Positions 26,430-35,285 of a stretch of 64,000 bases of DNA are shown here, one piece after another. The notes beneath the pieces are model-generated. The model was not told where the DNA came from, did not search any database, and worked only from the letters and a program-made list of their open reading frames with translations. The stretch is from NCBI RefSeq assembly GCF_008579165.1, contig NZ_BKCN01000002.1, one strand, 5' to 3'. Within the stretch, counting starts at the first letter, position 1, and the number at the start of each line of letters is the position of its first letter. Position numbers and translations under genes: made by a program. The DNA is from Iodidimonas nitroreducens (GTDB lineage Bacteria > Pseudomonadota > Alphaproteobacteria > Sphingomonadales > Rhodothalassiaceae).

Positions 26430-26959
26430 GGTTGCGTTTTGCGCAAGGCAGTGCCATAGGCGGTGATGGCAATGCCATTATTCTGGCCAATATGGCTTTG
26501 CTGAATGCGCAGATTGATCAAAAGATCGGCCTTCACTGCCATCATTTCCTGTTCCAGGCGCAAAAGGGCCTCGTTACGGCTGCGGGTCAGCATTCTTTCC
26601 AGAACCGGAATATGGCCGCCGATCAGGCGCTGGAATAAAATCACCAAAGATCGGATGCGCGCATGGGAGCCGACATATGATGCGCAAACCAGAACGGGAT
26701 CACCATAGCCTTCAGGTGCGTTTTTCATTGTGGTGAGGCGCGGGCGATGGGGCAGGGAGGCCCGCTGTTTCAGGCTTTTTGCGTGATTGAACGAAATGCG
26801 CATGGCCAGATACACAAGGGCCAAGGTGGGAAGGCCGGTGAAAATGAGCCAACTGAGCAGCATTTCCCCAAGGTTCATCCCGCCATCAAACCACCAGGGC
26901 GCATGAACGCGGCTCAGTTCTGAGAATAATTCTTCAAAAAAGAGTTCAGGATTGGACAT
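26426..26959 (-). CDS. Membrane-anchored YbjQ-like (DUF74) protein
   Basis: A 177-residue protein with one clear helix (LLSWLIFTGLPTLALVYLAMRISF, about residues 30-55). The C-terminal half resembles the YbjQ fold: GDPVLVCASYVGSHARIRSL and VKADLLINLRIQQSHIGQNNGIAITAYGTALR parallel the YbjQ pattern 'GADAILSVRLTTASV...AEILAYGTAV' of the gene just upstream. YbjQ proteins have a heavy-metal-binding-like fold but no proven role. The ATG at 26959 overlaps the upstream gene by 14 bases, so translation is probably coupled. Confidence 0.65.
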   Translation of the reverse strand: MSNPELFFEELFSELSRVHAPWWFDGGMNLGEMLLSWLIFTGLPTLALVYLAMRISFNHAKSLKQRASLPHRPRLTTMKNAPEGYGDPVLVCASYVGSHARIRSLVILFQRLIGGHIPVLERMLTRSRNEALLRLEQEMMAVKADLLINLRIQQSHIGQNNGIAITAYGTALRKTQP

Positions 26960-27269
26960 CGAGCCGGACCGCCGTGCCATAGGCAAGAATTTCCGCAGCA
27001 CCCCCGGTCACAGATGCCGTTGTCAGCCGCACCGATAAAATGGCATCCGCGCCCAGCTTTTGCGCCTCGGCCACCATGCGGGCAATGGCATCTTCCCGCG
27101 CTTCGTTCATCAATTCGGTATAGCCGCGCAATTCGCCGCCAATGATCCCCTTCAGCCCGGCGGCAATATCGCGCCCGATATGCTTGCCGCGCACCGTAGA
27201 GCCCTGCACAATGCCAAGGGTTTTTGAGATCACCCGCCCGGGAATTTGATCTGTTGAGATGACGATCAT
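26946..27269 (-). CDS. YbjQ family heavy-metal-binding-fold protein
   Basis: A 107-residue protein typical of YbjQ: MIVISTDQIPGRVISKTLGIVQGSTVRGKHIGRDI...GGELRGYTELMNEAREDAIARMVAEAQKLGADAILSVRLTT. The family forms pentamers; function unknown. It is the middle gene of a three-gene minus-strand operon with 27295-27561 and 26426-26959. The start at 27269 fits the conserved family start, though the frame extends upstream. Confidence 0.9.
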   Translation of the reverse strand: MIVISTDQIPGRVISKTLGIVQGSTVRGKHIGRDIAAGLKGIIGGELRGYTELMNEAREDAIARMVAEAQKLGADAILSVRLTTASVTGGAAEILAYGTAVRLDVQS

Positions 27270-27294
27270 GCTGGATTTTCCTGTTTTGGCGGCT

Positions 27295-27561
27295 TCAGCG
27301 GTGGGATCGGACCCATAAATAGCGCGCAAAGGCAATGCCAAGCCCCAGGGCCGCCCCCATCAGCGCACCGGGCACCGGGGCATAAAAGCCAAAGCCGCCA
27401 ATCATCGCCCCCCCCATCAATCCGGCAAAAAGCAAAAATCCGATCAGCGAAAAATCATCGCGGCGGGGCTGATCATTATGCATCGGGCCATCGGGCCGTT
27501 CATGATCGGGCTTTTTGTCATCAGCCGGTGAGGCTTGGGGCGCGTTGTGTTTTGCGGTCAT
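27295..27561 (-). CDS. Hypothetical small membrane protein, first gene of the YbjQ operon
   Basis: An 88-residue protein. The first 40 residues are polar and rich in Asp, Pro and His (SPADDKKPDHERPDGPMHNDQP), followed by two glycine-rich helices (SLIGFLLFAGLMGGAMIGGF and GALMGAALGLGIAFARYLWV). AGGAAAG lies upstream of the ATG. It ends 25 bases before the YbjQ gene. I do not recognise the family. Confidence 0.65.
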   Translation of the reverse strand: MTAKHNAPQASPADDKKPDHERPDGPMHNDQPRRDDFSLIGFLLFAGLMGGAMIGGFGFYAPVPGALMGAALGLGIAFARYLWVRSHR

Positions 27562-27711
27562 CAAAGGCAACTTTCCTAAGCGAAGATCGGGCATGAGGAT
27601 AGATCAATCACATTTTTTCATGTGTTAGCTTCATCTTCTGGCCGACACAAGGGGCTTGCGCCGGGGTGGGGCGCGCCCTTATCTGATAGGCGCATTAAAG
27701 GAGAGCATATC

Positions 27712-28926
27712 ATGTCGCACAGCCCTTCGCGTTCATCTTTTGCCGATGATCCCATTGTCATCACATCCATGGCCCGCACCCCGATGGGCGGGTTCCAAGG
27801 CGATCTTTCCGCCCTTTCAGCATCGGATCTGGGGGCCCATGCCATCAAGGGGGCATTGGAACGCGCCGGTTTATCCCCCGATCAGGTGAATGAAACCATC
27901 ATGGGATGCGTTTTGCCAGCGGGTCAGGGGCAGGCACCGGCGCGCCAGGCTTCAAAAAAAGCGGGCATTCCCGATGCCATCGGCGCGGTTACCGTGAATA
28001 AAATGTGCGGATCGGGGATGAAGGCGATGATGCTGGCCCATGATAGCCTGCTGGCCGGGAGCAATGATATCGTTGTGGCCGGGGGCATGGAAAGCATGAC
28101 CAATGCGCCCTATCTTTTGCCAAAGGCCCGGGGCGGCCTTCGCTTGGGCCATGGCGAGGTGAAGGATCATATGTTTCTCGATGGGCTGGAAGATGCCTAT
28201 GATAGCGGGCGTTTGATGGGCAGCTTTGCCGAAAGCACGGCGCAGCATTATCAATTTACCCGCGAATCTCAGGATGCCTATGCCATCGAAAGCCTGAAAC
28301 GGGCGCAAAAGGCCTGCGAGGATGGCACCTTCGCCGCCGAGATCATCCCCCTGCAGATCGAGGATCGGAAGGGCAGTGTAACGATCAGCATCGATGAACA
28401 ACCGGGCAAAGCGCGGCTTGATAAAATTCCGCAATTAAAGCCTGCCTTCGCCAAAGATGGCACGGTGACGGCGGCCAATTCCTCATCCATTTCCGATGGC
28501 GCGGCAGCGCTGATTTTGATGCGCCGATCCGAAGCCGAAAAGCGCGGCCTGCCAATTCTGGCCGAAATCAGGGGCCATGCCTCCTTTGCCCAAGCGCCCG
28601 CGTGGTTTACCACGGCCCCCATCGGGGCGATCAAGGCCGTGCTCCAAAAAACCGGCTGGGATCAGAAAAGCGTTGATCTGTGGGAGGTGAATGAAGCCTT
28701 TGCGGTGGTGGCGATGGCCGCCATCCATGCCCTTGATCTTCCCCATGATCAGGTGAATGTGCATGGGGGGGCCTGTGCTTTGGGGCATCCCATCGGCGCA
28801 TCAGGGGCGCGGATCATGGTAACCTTGATCAATGCCTTAAAACAGCGGGGCGGAAAGCGCGGTATCGCCACCTTGTGCATTGGCGGCGGCGAGGCCACGG
28901 CGCTGGCGGTGGAATTGCCATCCTGA
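27712..28926 (+). CDS. Acetyl-CoA acetyltransferase (thiolase)
   Basis: A 404-residue thiolase II family enzyme. Catalytic Cys99 lies in VNKMCGSGMKAM; WEVNEAFAVVAM holds the Asn/Glu site; GGACALGHPIGASGARI holds the catalytic His; LCIGGGEATALAVE holds the second Cys. It can condense two acetyl-CoA to acetoacetyl-CoA, the first PHB step, or cleave acetoacetyl-CoA. It sits beside tyrosine catabolism, whose end products include acetoacetate, which suggests the cleavage direction. AAAGGAG precedes the start. Confidence 0.92.
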   Translation: MSHSPSRSSFADDPIVITSMARTPMGGFQGDLSALSASDLGAHAIKGALERAGLSPDQVNETIMGCVLPAGQGQAPARQASKKAGIPDAIGAVTVNKMCGSGMKAMMLAHDSLLAGSNDIVVAGGMESMTNAPYLLPKARGGLRLGHGEVKDHMFLDGLEDAYDSGRLMGSFAESTAQHYQFTRESQDAYAIESLKRAQKACEDGTFAAEIIPLQIEDRKGSVTISIDEQPGKARLDKIPQLKPAFAKDGTVTAANSSSISDGAAALILMRRSEAEKRGLPILAEIRGHASFAQAPAWFTTAPIGAIKAVLQKTGWDQKSVDLWEVNEAFAVVAMAAIHALDLPHDQVNVHGGACALGHPIGASGARIMVTLINALKQRGGKRGIATLCIGGGEATALAVELPS

Positions 28927-28955
28927 TCGGCGTATCAAGGGCTTCAGGCCAAAGC

Positions 28956-29474
28956 CTATGACTGATTATGTTGGGGGGTCTTGATCATTTCCAGATCAAG
29001 ACTTTCCAGCCTTTGCAGCAGATGATCCAAAGCTGCTTGCTCTTCGCCGCTCAAATGCGCAAGCAGATGCGCTTCATAGGATAAAGCCAGCGGCATGATT
29101 TCGCGATAAATCGCCCGGCCATCAGGCGAAAGCGCCAGCACCGAGCGGCGGCGGTCGGTGCTGGAAAAATGCCGCTCCAGCCGCCCTTTGGCCAGAAGCC
29201 GAGACACCGCGCGGCTCACCGCCACTTTATCCATCGCTGTGCGTTCAGCCACTTCACTGGCCGATAAATCGGTTTCATCGCCCAAAATGGCCATGATCCG
29301 CCATTCCGGGATGCTGAGATGAAAGCGTTCGGAATAAAGCGCCGCGATGGTGCGGGAAATCCGGTTAGACAGGGTTGCCAGCCGATAGGGCAGAAACTGC
29401 GGCAATTTCAGCCGGGTCTTCTGATCGCTATGGGGGCGGGGTTTATCCGCTAGCGGCTGGTGTTCATCGGTCAT
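28956..29474 (-). CDS. MarR family transcriptional regulator
   Basis: A 172-residue winged-helix regulator. The DNA-binding part is WRIMAILGDETDLSASEVAERTAMDKVAVSRAVSRLLAKGRLERHFSSTDRRRSVLALSPDG. It is divergent from hppD, and a near-perfect palindrome lies between them, so it most likely represses the phenylalanine/tyrosine degradation genes until a pathway intermediate binds. The start is uncertain: in-frame starts exist up to 29552 and none has a good ribosome site; 29474 gives a normal family length. Confidence 0.85.
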   Translation of the reverse strand: MTDEHQPLADKPRPHSDQKTRLKLPQFLPYRLATLSNRISRTIAALYSERFHLSIPEWRIMAILGDETDLSASEVAERTAMDKVAVSRAVSRLLAKGRLERHFSSTDRRRSVLALSPDGRAIYREIMPLALSYEAHLLAHLSGEEQAALDHLLQRLESLDLEMIKTPQHNQS

Positions 29475-29591
29475 CGGCGCATCCATCTGGTAAGACGCCA
29501 TCATGCCAAGATGGCGCGCAGATCGCCATAGCTTCTTTGTGATGGCCCACAAATCAGATTTGGCCTTGCGAAAAGGGCCCCATCGGCTTAT

Positions 29592-29611
29592 TTAGTTACA
29601 TATGTAACCAA
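29592..29611. promoter_or_regulatory. Probable MarR operator at the hppD promoter
   Basis: TTAGTTACATATGTAACCAA is a 20-bp palindrome with a single mismatched pair and a perfect 14-bp core GTTACATATGTAAC. It lies 31 bases upstream of the hppD start and next to the divergent MarR gene, the classical place for a MarR operator. Confidence 0.7.
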
Positions 29612-29641
29612 TAAAATAGATGCGGAAAAGGAGCCTTTGCC

Positions 29642-30745
29642 ATGACTGATACGCCCGTTAATCAGCCAGAAAATCCCAAAGTTGAAAACCCGATGGGAAC
29701 CGATGGCTTTGAATTTGTGGAATATGCAGCGCCTGATCCGCAGATGCTGCGCACGCTTTTTGAAAAGCTGGGCTTTCCGGTCATTGGCACCCATAAAACG
29801 CGTGATATTACCCTGCATCGGCAGGGAGATATCAATTTTATCATCAATGCGGAAAAAACCGGCTTTGCGGCAGACTTTGCCAAAAAGCATGGGCCTTGCG
29901 CCTGTTCCATGGGCTTTCGGGTGGCGAATGCCGATCAGGCCTTTGAACGGGCTGTGCGCCTTGATGCCACGCCAATCACGGATGATGACCGGATTTTGTC
30001 GAAACCGGCTATCGAGGGGATCGGCGGATCGCGGCTTTATCTGGTGGATGGTTATGGCGGCACCAATGCCTGGATCGAGGATTATGATATCCTGCCCGAT
30101 GCCGAGGATCGGATGAAGCAATGGGGCGCGGGCCTCACCTATATTGATCATCTGACCCATAATGTAATTTGGGGCAATATGGATAAGTGGCGGGATTTTT
30201 ATGGCCGCCTGTTCAATTTTGGGCAGGTCCGATATTTCGATATCAAGGGCAAGCTGACGGGCCTTGTGAGCCGGGCTTTGGCCAGCCCTTGTGGTAAAAT
30301 CCGCATTCCCCTCAATGAATCCGAAGATGATAAAAGCCAGATCAATGAATATCTGGATGAATATAAAGGCGAAGGAATCCAGCATATCGCCTTGGGAACA
30401 GGGAATATTTACCAATCGGTGGATATTTTGCGCGATCATGATGTGGCGTTCCAGGATACGCCCGATACCTATTATGAACGGCTTGATGCGCGCTTACCCG
30501 ATCATGGCGAGCCGGTGGCGGAATTGCAAAAACGGCGCATTCTTGTGGATGGCGGTGAGGCGCAGGGCGGCGGGATGCTGCTTCAGATTTTCACCAAGAA
30601 TGTGATTGGACCGATTTTTTATGAAATCATCCAAAGAAAAGGCAATGAAGGCTTTGGCGAAGGCAATTTCAAGGCCCTGTTTGAATCGATCGAACAGGAT
30701 CAAATCCGTCGTGGTTATCTGACCTCGAACGAAGCGGCGGAATAA
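29642..30745 (+). CDS. hppD: 4-hydroxyphenylpyruvate dioxygenase
   Basis: A 367-residue Fe(II) enzyme that turns 4-hydroxyphenylpyruvate into homogentisate, the second step of tyrosine breakdown. Two VOC domains are visible: GFEFVEYAAPDPQMLRTLFEKLGF at the N-terminus and YIDHLTHNVIWGNMDKWRDFYGRLFNFG in the C-terminal half, where the first His ligand sits; GIQHIALGTGNIY gives the second His and QIFTKNVIGPIFYEIIQRKG the Glu. AAGGAG precedes the start. It is the first gene of the operon running through hmgA, fah and phhA. Confidence 0.96.
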   Translation: MTDTPVNQPENPKVENPMGTDGFEFVEYAAPDPQMLRTLFEKLGFPVIGTHKTRDITLHRQGDINFIINAEKTGFAADFAKKHGPCACSMGFRVANADQAFERAVRLDATPITDDDRILSKPAIEGIGGSRLYLVDGYGGTNAWIEDYDILPDAEDRMKQWGAGLTYIDHLTHNVIWGNMDKWRDFYGRLFNFGQVRYFDIKGKLTGLVSRALASPCGKIRIPLNESEDDKSQINEYLDEYKGEGIQHIALGTGNIYQSVDILRDHDVAFQDTPDTYYERLDARLPDHGEPVAELQKRRILVDGGEAQGGGMLLQIFTKNVIGPIFYEIIQRKGNEGFGEGNFKALFESIEQDQIRRGYLTSNEAAE

Positions 30746-30767
30746 ACCATCCGGAAAAAGGTGAGGC

Positions 30768-31916
30768 ATGCGCAATAAGATCAGTTTCCCGAAAATCGAG
30801 GGCGAAAGCTCGCGGCAGGCTCATGCCGATTTCCCCGAAGGCGCTTTCGAGCGGGAAATGGGGAATGAGGGCTTTTTTGGCCCGGCAACGCATCTTTATC
30901 ATCGCCATGCCCCCACCGGCTGGATTGCCTTCGATGGGCCACTAAAGCCTCGGGCCTTTGATGGCAATCAGCTTTCATTGAAGGGTGAAAGCCCTTGGGA
31001 TGCCGCACTTTTATTATCCAACAGTCACACGGCTATTCGCTTTTGGGCCTGTGATCGGGCTATGGATCATCTGGTGCGCAATGCGGATGGCGACGAGCTT
31101 TTATTCATCCATGAAGGGGCGGGGGCGCTGTTTTGCGATTTTGGCCATCTGCCCTATCGCGATGGCGATTATATTCTGCTGCCGCGCGGCACCATGTGGC
31201 GGATCGAGCCGCACCAGCCCAGCAAGATGATGCTGATCGAGGCGACGAATTCCAGCTATCGCCTGCCTGAAAAAGGGCTGGTGGGTGCCCATGCCATTTT
31301 CGATCCCGCGATCCTTGAAACCCCCCATATCGATGCGGCTTTCAAGGCCCAGCAAACGGAAGACACGTGGCGGGTGGTGGTGAAGCGCCGGGGGCAGGCC
31401 ACCATCATCACCTATCCGTTCAATCCCCTTGATGCCATGGGCTGGAAGGGGGATCTGCTGCCGGTGCGGATCAATTGGCGGGATATTCGCCCCCTGATGA
31501 GCCATCGCTATCATCTGCCGCCCAGCGCCCACACAACCTTTGTGGCGGATCGTTTTGTGGTGTGCAGCTTCGTGCCGCGCCCCATCGAAAGCGATCCGGG
31601 GGCTTTGAAGGTGCCCTTTTACCACAATAATGATGATTATGATGAATTCATCTTTTATCACAAAGGCGAATTTTTCAGCCGCGATAATATTCATCCCGGC
31701 ATGATGACATTGCATCCCTGCGGCTTTACCCATGGCCCCCATCCCAAAGCGTTTGCGGCGGGGTTGAAAGCGCAGAAAACCGCCACAGATGAAGTGGCAG
31801 TGATGATCGATACCCGCGATGCCCTGACTATCCATGCCGAGGCGGAAGGGGTGGAATGGTCCGATTATTATCTAAGCTGGGGCGCCGCCGAGCGGATGGA
31901 CCCGGCCGCCGAATAG
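30768..31916 (+). CDS. hmgA: Homogentisate 1,2-dioxygenase
   Basis: A 382-residue cupin dioxygenase that opens the homogentisate ring to maleylacetoacetate. Seen: DELLFIHEGAGALFCDFGHLPYRDGDYILLPRGTMWRIE (first cupin), and the Fe site region PFYHNNDDYDEFIFYHKGEFFSRDNIHPGMMTLHPCGFTHGPHP. It is shorter than the about 430-residue human-type enzyme and belongs to the shorter bacterial group. It lies 22 bases after hppD. Confidence 0.92.
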   Translation: MRNKISFPKIEGESSRQAHADFPEGAFEREMGNEGFFGPATHLYHRHAPTGWIAFDGPLKPRAFDGNQLSLKGESPWDAALLLSNSHTAIRFWACDRAMDHLVRNADGDELLFIHEGAGALFCDFGHLPYRDGDYILLPRGTMWRIEPHQPSKMMLIEATNSSYRLPEKGLVGAHAIFDPAILETPHIDAAFKAQQTEDTWRVVVKRRGQATIITYPFNPLDAMGWKGDLLPVRINWRDIRPLMSHRYHLPPSAHTTFVADRFVVCSFVPRPIESDPGALKVPFYHNNDDYDEFIFYHKGEFFSRDNIHPGMMTLHPCGFTHGPHPKAFAAGLKAQKTATDEVAVMIDTRDALTIHAEAEGVEWSDYYLSWGAAERMDPAAE

Positions 31917-31971
31917 GCTGGCAGTCTTTCAATCCTGAGGCTGACCGTGATGACGAGGACAAGGAGATTTT

Positions 31972-32991
31972 ATGAGATTGGCAACCATCAAAAAAGGGCG
32001 TGACGGCCAGTTGGTTCTGGTTCGCAAAGACCATGAAAAGATGGTGCGTGCGGACAAGATCGCCCCCACGCTTCAGGCAGCGCTTGATGATTGGGCGTCT
32101 CTTGCGCCCCGCTTGCAGGCTTTGAGCGATGATCTGGATGCCGGGCGTATCGATGGCGAGCCGTTTGATGAAGCGGCCTGCGCCTCGCCCTTGCCCCGCG
32201 CCTATCAATGGGCGGATGGATCGGCTTATGTCAACCATGTGGAATTGGTGCGGAAGGCGCGCGGGGCGGAGATCCCCGAAAGTTTCTGGGAAGACCCCCT
32301 GATGTATCAGGGCGGGTCTGATTGTTTTCTGGCACCGCATGAAGATATTTCCATGGCGGATACGGACTGGGGGATCGATTTCGAGGCGGAAATCGCCATC
32401 ATTACCGATGATGTGCCCATGGGCGTTTCGGCTGCGGATGCGGGGGCGCATATCGCCCTTTTGATGCTGGTGAATGATGTGTCTTTGCGTAATCTGATCC
32501 CGGCTGAACTGGCGAAGGGCTTTGGTTTTTTCCAATCAAAGCCCTCATCCGCCTTTTCGCCCCTTGCCCTTTCCCCCGATGAATTGGGCCCGGCATGGCA
32601 AGATGGCATGCTGCATCTGCCGCTTTTATCCTTTTTGAATGATGCGCCCTTCGGCAAGCCCAATGCCGGGATCGACATGACCTTTAACTTCCCGCAATTG
32701 ATCGCCCATGCCGCCAAATCCCGGCCTTTGGAAGCGGGCACCATCATCGGTTCGGGAACGGTGTCTAACAAGCTTGATGGCGGCCCGGGTAAGCCGGTGG
32801 GCGAAGGCGGCGCGGGCTATAGCTGCATCGCCGAAATCCGCATGATCGAAAAAATCCAGACCGGCGAAATGCGTACGTCTTTCCTGCAATTTGGCGATCG
32901 GGTGCGTATCGAAATGCGCGATGCGGGTGGCCGGTCATTATTTGGCGCGATCGATCAGAAAATTACCAGATATGAAGGCCCCGGCAGATGA
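31972..32991 (+). CDS. fahA: Fumarylacetoacetate hydrolase family protein
   Basis: A 339-residue protein of the FAH family, expected to split fumarylacetoacetate into fumarate and acetoacetate. Seen: YQGGSDCFLAPHEDI, DWGIDFEAEIAIITDDVPMG with the metal-binding acidic cluster, LMLVNDVSLRNLIP, and GTIIGSGTVSNK. This is the bacterial type that works in tyrosine degradation. AAGGAG precedes the start. Its stop overlaps the phhA start (ATGA). Confidence 0.92.
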   Translation: MRLATIKKGRDGQLVLVRKDHEKMVRADKIAPTLQAALDDWASLAPRLQALSDDLDAGRIDGEPFDEAACASPLPRAYQWADGSAYVNHVELVRKARGAEIPESFWEDPLMYQGGSDCFLAPHEDISMADTDWGIDFEAEIAIITDDVPMGVSAADAGAHIALLMLVNDVSLRNLIPAELAKGFGFFQSKPSSAFSPLALSPDELGPAWQDGMLHLPLLSFLNDAPFGKPNAGIDMTFNFPQLIAHAAKSRPLEAGTIIGSGTVSNKLDGGPGKPVGEGGAGYSCIAEIRMIEKIQTGEMRTSFLQFGDRVRIEMRDAGGRSLFGAIDQKITRYEGPGR

Positions 32992-33893
32992 AAATCACCA
33001 CAAGGCTAGGCCGCGAGGTTGAGGTCAATGCCGATTATACCATTGATCAGGATTGGGGGCATTACAGCCCGGCAGAACATGATCGCTGGGATCGCCTTTA
33101 TGCCCGCCAGCGCGATGTTTTGCAGGGCAGGGCCTGCGATCAGTTTCTCCATGGCCTTGAAGCCCTGAAGCTTTCAAATGGTGGTATTCCCAATTTCAAG
33201 GATTTGTCTGATCGCCTGATGGATCGCACCGGCTGGCAGGTCGTGGCGGTGCCGGATCTGGTGCCCGATGAGGTGTTTTTCGATCATCTGGCCAATCGCC
33301 GCTTTCCGGCGGGCAATTTCATCCGTGATGAAAAGCACTTCGATTATATTCAGGAACCCGATGTTTTTCATGATGTTTTCGGCCATGTGCCGATGCTCAG
33401 CGATCCGGTGTTCGCCGATTATATGGAAGCCTATGGCAAGGGCGGATTGGCTGCGGCCGGGCGCGGGGTTTTGCATAATCTGGCCCGGCTTTATTGGTAT
33501 ACGGTGGAATTTGGCCTGATAAAAACCGCTGCGGGGATGCGTCTTTATGGGGCGGGGATCGTTTCCAGCCCGGCGGAATCGGTGTTTGCGTTGGAAGATT
33601 TATCGCCCAATCGCCTGCATTTTGATCTTGAACGGGTGATGTGCACCGATTACCGTATCGATGATTTTCAGCAAACCTATTTTGTCATCAATAGCTTCAA
33701 AGAACTTCTTGATGCCACATATCAGCCTTTTGGGCCGGTTTATGATCATATCAAAGCCCGCCCCAAATATGCCGTTGCAACGATTCTGGATGAAGATCAT
33801 GTGCATCATCAGGGAACCCAGGCCTATGCATGGCGCAATCGGCGGCTCTCAAGGATGCCTGATGCGCGCCGTTTTCGCGCACTGCTTTCCTGA
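32988..33893 (+). CDS. phhA: Phenylalanine 4-monooxygenase
   Basis: A 301-residue pterin-dependent iron enzyme that hydroxylates phenylalanine to tyrosine. The Fe ligands His128 and His133 are in PDVFHDVFGHVPML and Glu174 in YWYTVEFGLI. Bacterial enzymes lack the regulatory ACT domain, as here. It is coupled to fahA by ATGA. Together with hppD, hmgA and fahA it takes phenylalanine to fumarate and acetoacetate, except for the isomerase step, for which no gene is present here. Confidence 0.96.
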   Translation: MKITTRLGREVEVNADYTIDQDWGHYSPAEHDRWDRLYARQRDVLQGRACDQFLHGLEALKLSNGGIPNFKDLSDRLMDRTGWQVVAVPDLVPDEVFFDHLANRRFPAGNFIRDEKHFDYIQEPDVFHDVFGHVPMLSDPVFADYMEAYGKGGLAAAGRGVLHNLARLYWYTVEFGLIKTAAGMRLYGAGIVSSPAESVFALEDLSPNRLHFDLERVMCTDYRIDDFQQTYFVINSFKELLDATYQPFGPVYDHIKARPKYAVATILDEDHVHHQGTQAYAWRNRRLSRMPDARRFRALLS

Positions 33894-33895
33894 TC

Positions 33896-34516
33896 ATGGA
33901 TGATATTTCGGTGATTATCCCGGTGCGGCCCAATGAACCGGCTTTGCCCGCTTTGCTTGCCCAGCTTGAAGGCCGGCCCGGTCTGTGTGAAATTCTGGTG
34001 ATGGAGGAAGGCAGCCGGGCCAGAAGTTTGAATGCCGGGGCACGCCGGGCCAAGGGTGCGTTTTTGTGGTTTCTTCATGCCGATAGCCGCCTTGAAAGCG
34101 ATAGCATTGAAAAGCTTCGGGCGGCTTTTCATCGCCAGCCGGATGCCTTGCATTATTTCGATCTGGTTTTTGATGATGCGGCGGGTTTTTGGGTGAAGCT
34201 CAATCAATGGGGGGCTTTTTGGCGTTCCCGGCTTTTATCGGTGCCCTTTGGTGATCAGGGGCTGGCCTGTTCGGCCAGAATTTTTGCGCGATGCGGGCCT
34301 TATGATGAAGCCTGCGCCTATGGCGAGGATCATTTATTCGTCTGGCAGGCCCGGCGGGCGGGAGTGCGCCTTCATGCCATCGCGGCTCCCTTATTGACCA
34401 GTGCCCGCACCTATCGCGATAAAGGCTGGCTGCGTTTGACCCTGCTTTATCAATTTCGCTGGATCAAACAGGCCGCACCCGAGGCCTGGGCCTTATTATG
34501 GAGCCGGAGATCATGA
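33896..34516 (+). CDS. Glycosyltransferase family 2 protein (TIGR04283-like)
   Basis: A 206-residue GT-A fold protein. It has DDISVIIPVRPNEPALPALLAQL, ARSLNAGARRAKGAFLWFLHADSRL (the DxD-like HAD motif), FGDQGLACSARIF and YGEDHLFVWQARRAG. The TIGR04283 group is usually found with the TIGR04282 partner that follows, in clusters named for arsenosugar synthesis, although that role is not proven for most. It starts two bases after phhA; its stop overlaps the next gene as ATGA. Confidence 0.8.
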   Translation: MDDISVIIPVRPNEPALPALLAQLEGRPGLCEILVMEEGSRARSLNAGARRAKGAFLWFLHADSRLESDSIEKLRAAFHRQPDALHYFDLVFDDAAGFWVKLNQWGAFWRSRLLSVPFGDQGLACSARIFARCGPYDEACAYGEDHLFVWQARRAGVRLHAIAAPLLTSARTYRDKGWLRLTLLYQFRWIKQAAPEAWALLWSRRS

Positions 34517-35195
34517 GCGGGGCAATTGCCATTTTTGTAAAAACACCGGGTTTGACCCCGGCTAAAACGCGGCTTGCCCGGGGTATTGGAACCGCGCAGG
34601 CAGAAGATTTCTATCACCACAGCCTTGATTGCGTGGCCTTTAGCGTGGCGCGCTTTTTAAAGCCCCGCAAGGATTGGATCGCCCGCTGGGCCGTGGCCGA
34701 AGCAGAGGGGGTGGAGGATCCGCGTTGGCGTGATTTCGGGGCGCGTCATACCGGCCCGGGCACCTTGGGTGAGCGGATGTGGCGGGTTTATGAAGCCTGC
34801 GCCGGGTGCATGGGCAGGTTTTTCTGATCGGTGCCGATGCGCCGCAAATGGGGGCCAGGCATCTGAAGGCGGCGCAGCAGGCTTTAGAAGAGCAGGATTT
34901 TGTTTTTGGCCCCGCCCATGATGGGGGTTTCTGGCTTTTTGGCGGTAAAAGGCCGATTCCAAAGCCCCTATGGCTGGCCCCGCGCTATAGCACGGCCCAT
35001 GCCCGCGCCGATTTCATCGATGCCCTTAAAGCCAATGCCTTTCCCGCACCCGCCATGCTCGATTTTTTAAACGATATTGATGAAGCCGAAGATTTAGCGG
35101 CGCTGACCCATGAAATGCCAGCCACTCGCAGCCCGGCCCAAAGGCGGCTGATGGCATGGCTGCGCCAGATGGAAAGCGATCAAACGCGCATGTGA
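34513..35195 (+). CDS. TIGR04282-like (DUF2064) nucleotidyl/glycosyl transferase (frameshifted)
   Basis: A GT-A fold protein with IAIFVKTPGLTPAKTRLARGIG at the start, FLIGADAPQMGARHL in the middle and FGPAHDGGFWLFGGKRPIP after it, the CofC-like signature of DUF2064. The frame breaks at about 34797; one C added (GAAGCCCTGCG) gives YEALRRVHGQVFLIGAD. Corrected length is 227 residues. The ATG at 34513 overlaps the previous stop, marking tight coupling with the TIGR04283-like gene. Confidence 0.8.
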
Positions 35196-35285
35196 TTTTG
35201 AGTGACATGTCGCCCGCCTTGCTTATTGTGGTCACGCTCTATAATTCTAGGCGCATCTTTCATTGATCGAGCAGCGGAGGGCAGC

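Noticed and set aside
35202..35285. N-terminal extension of coaD
   Set aside because: The open frame continues upstream of GTG 35286 but lacks conserved residues, and a ribosome site sits directly before the GTG.
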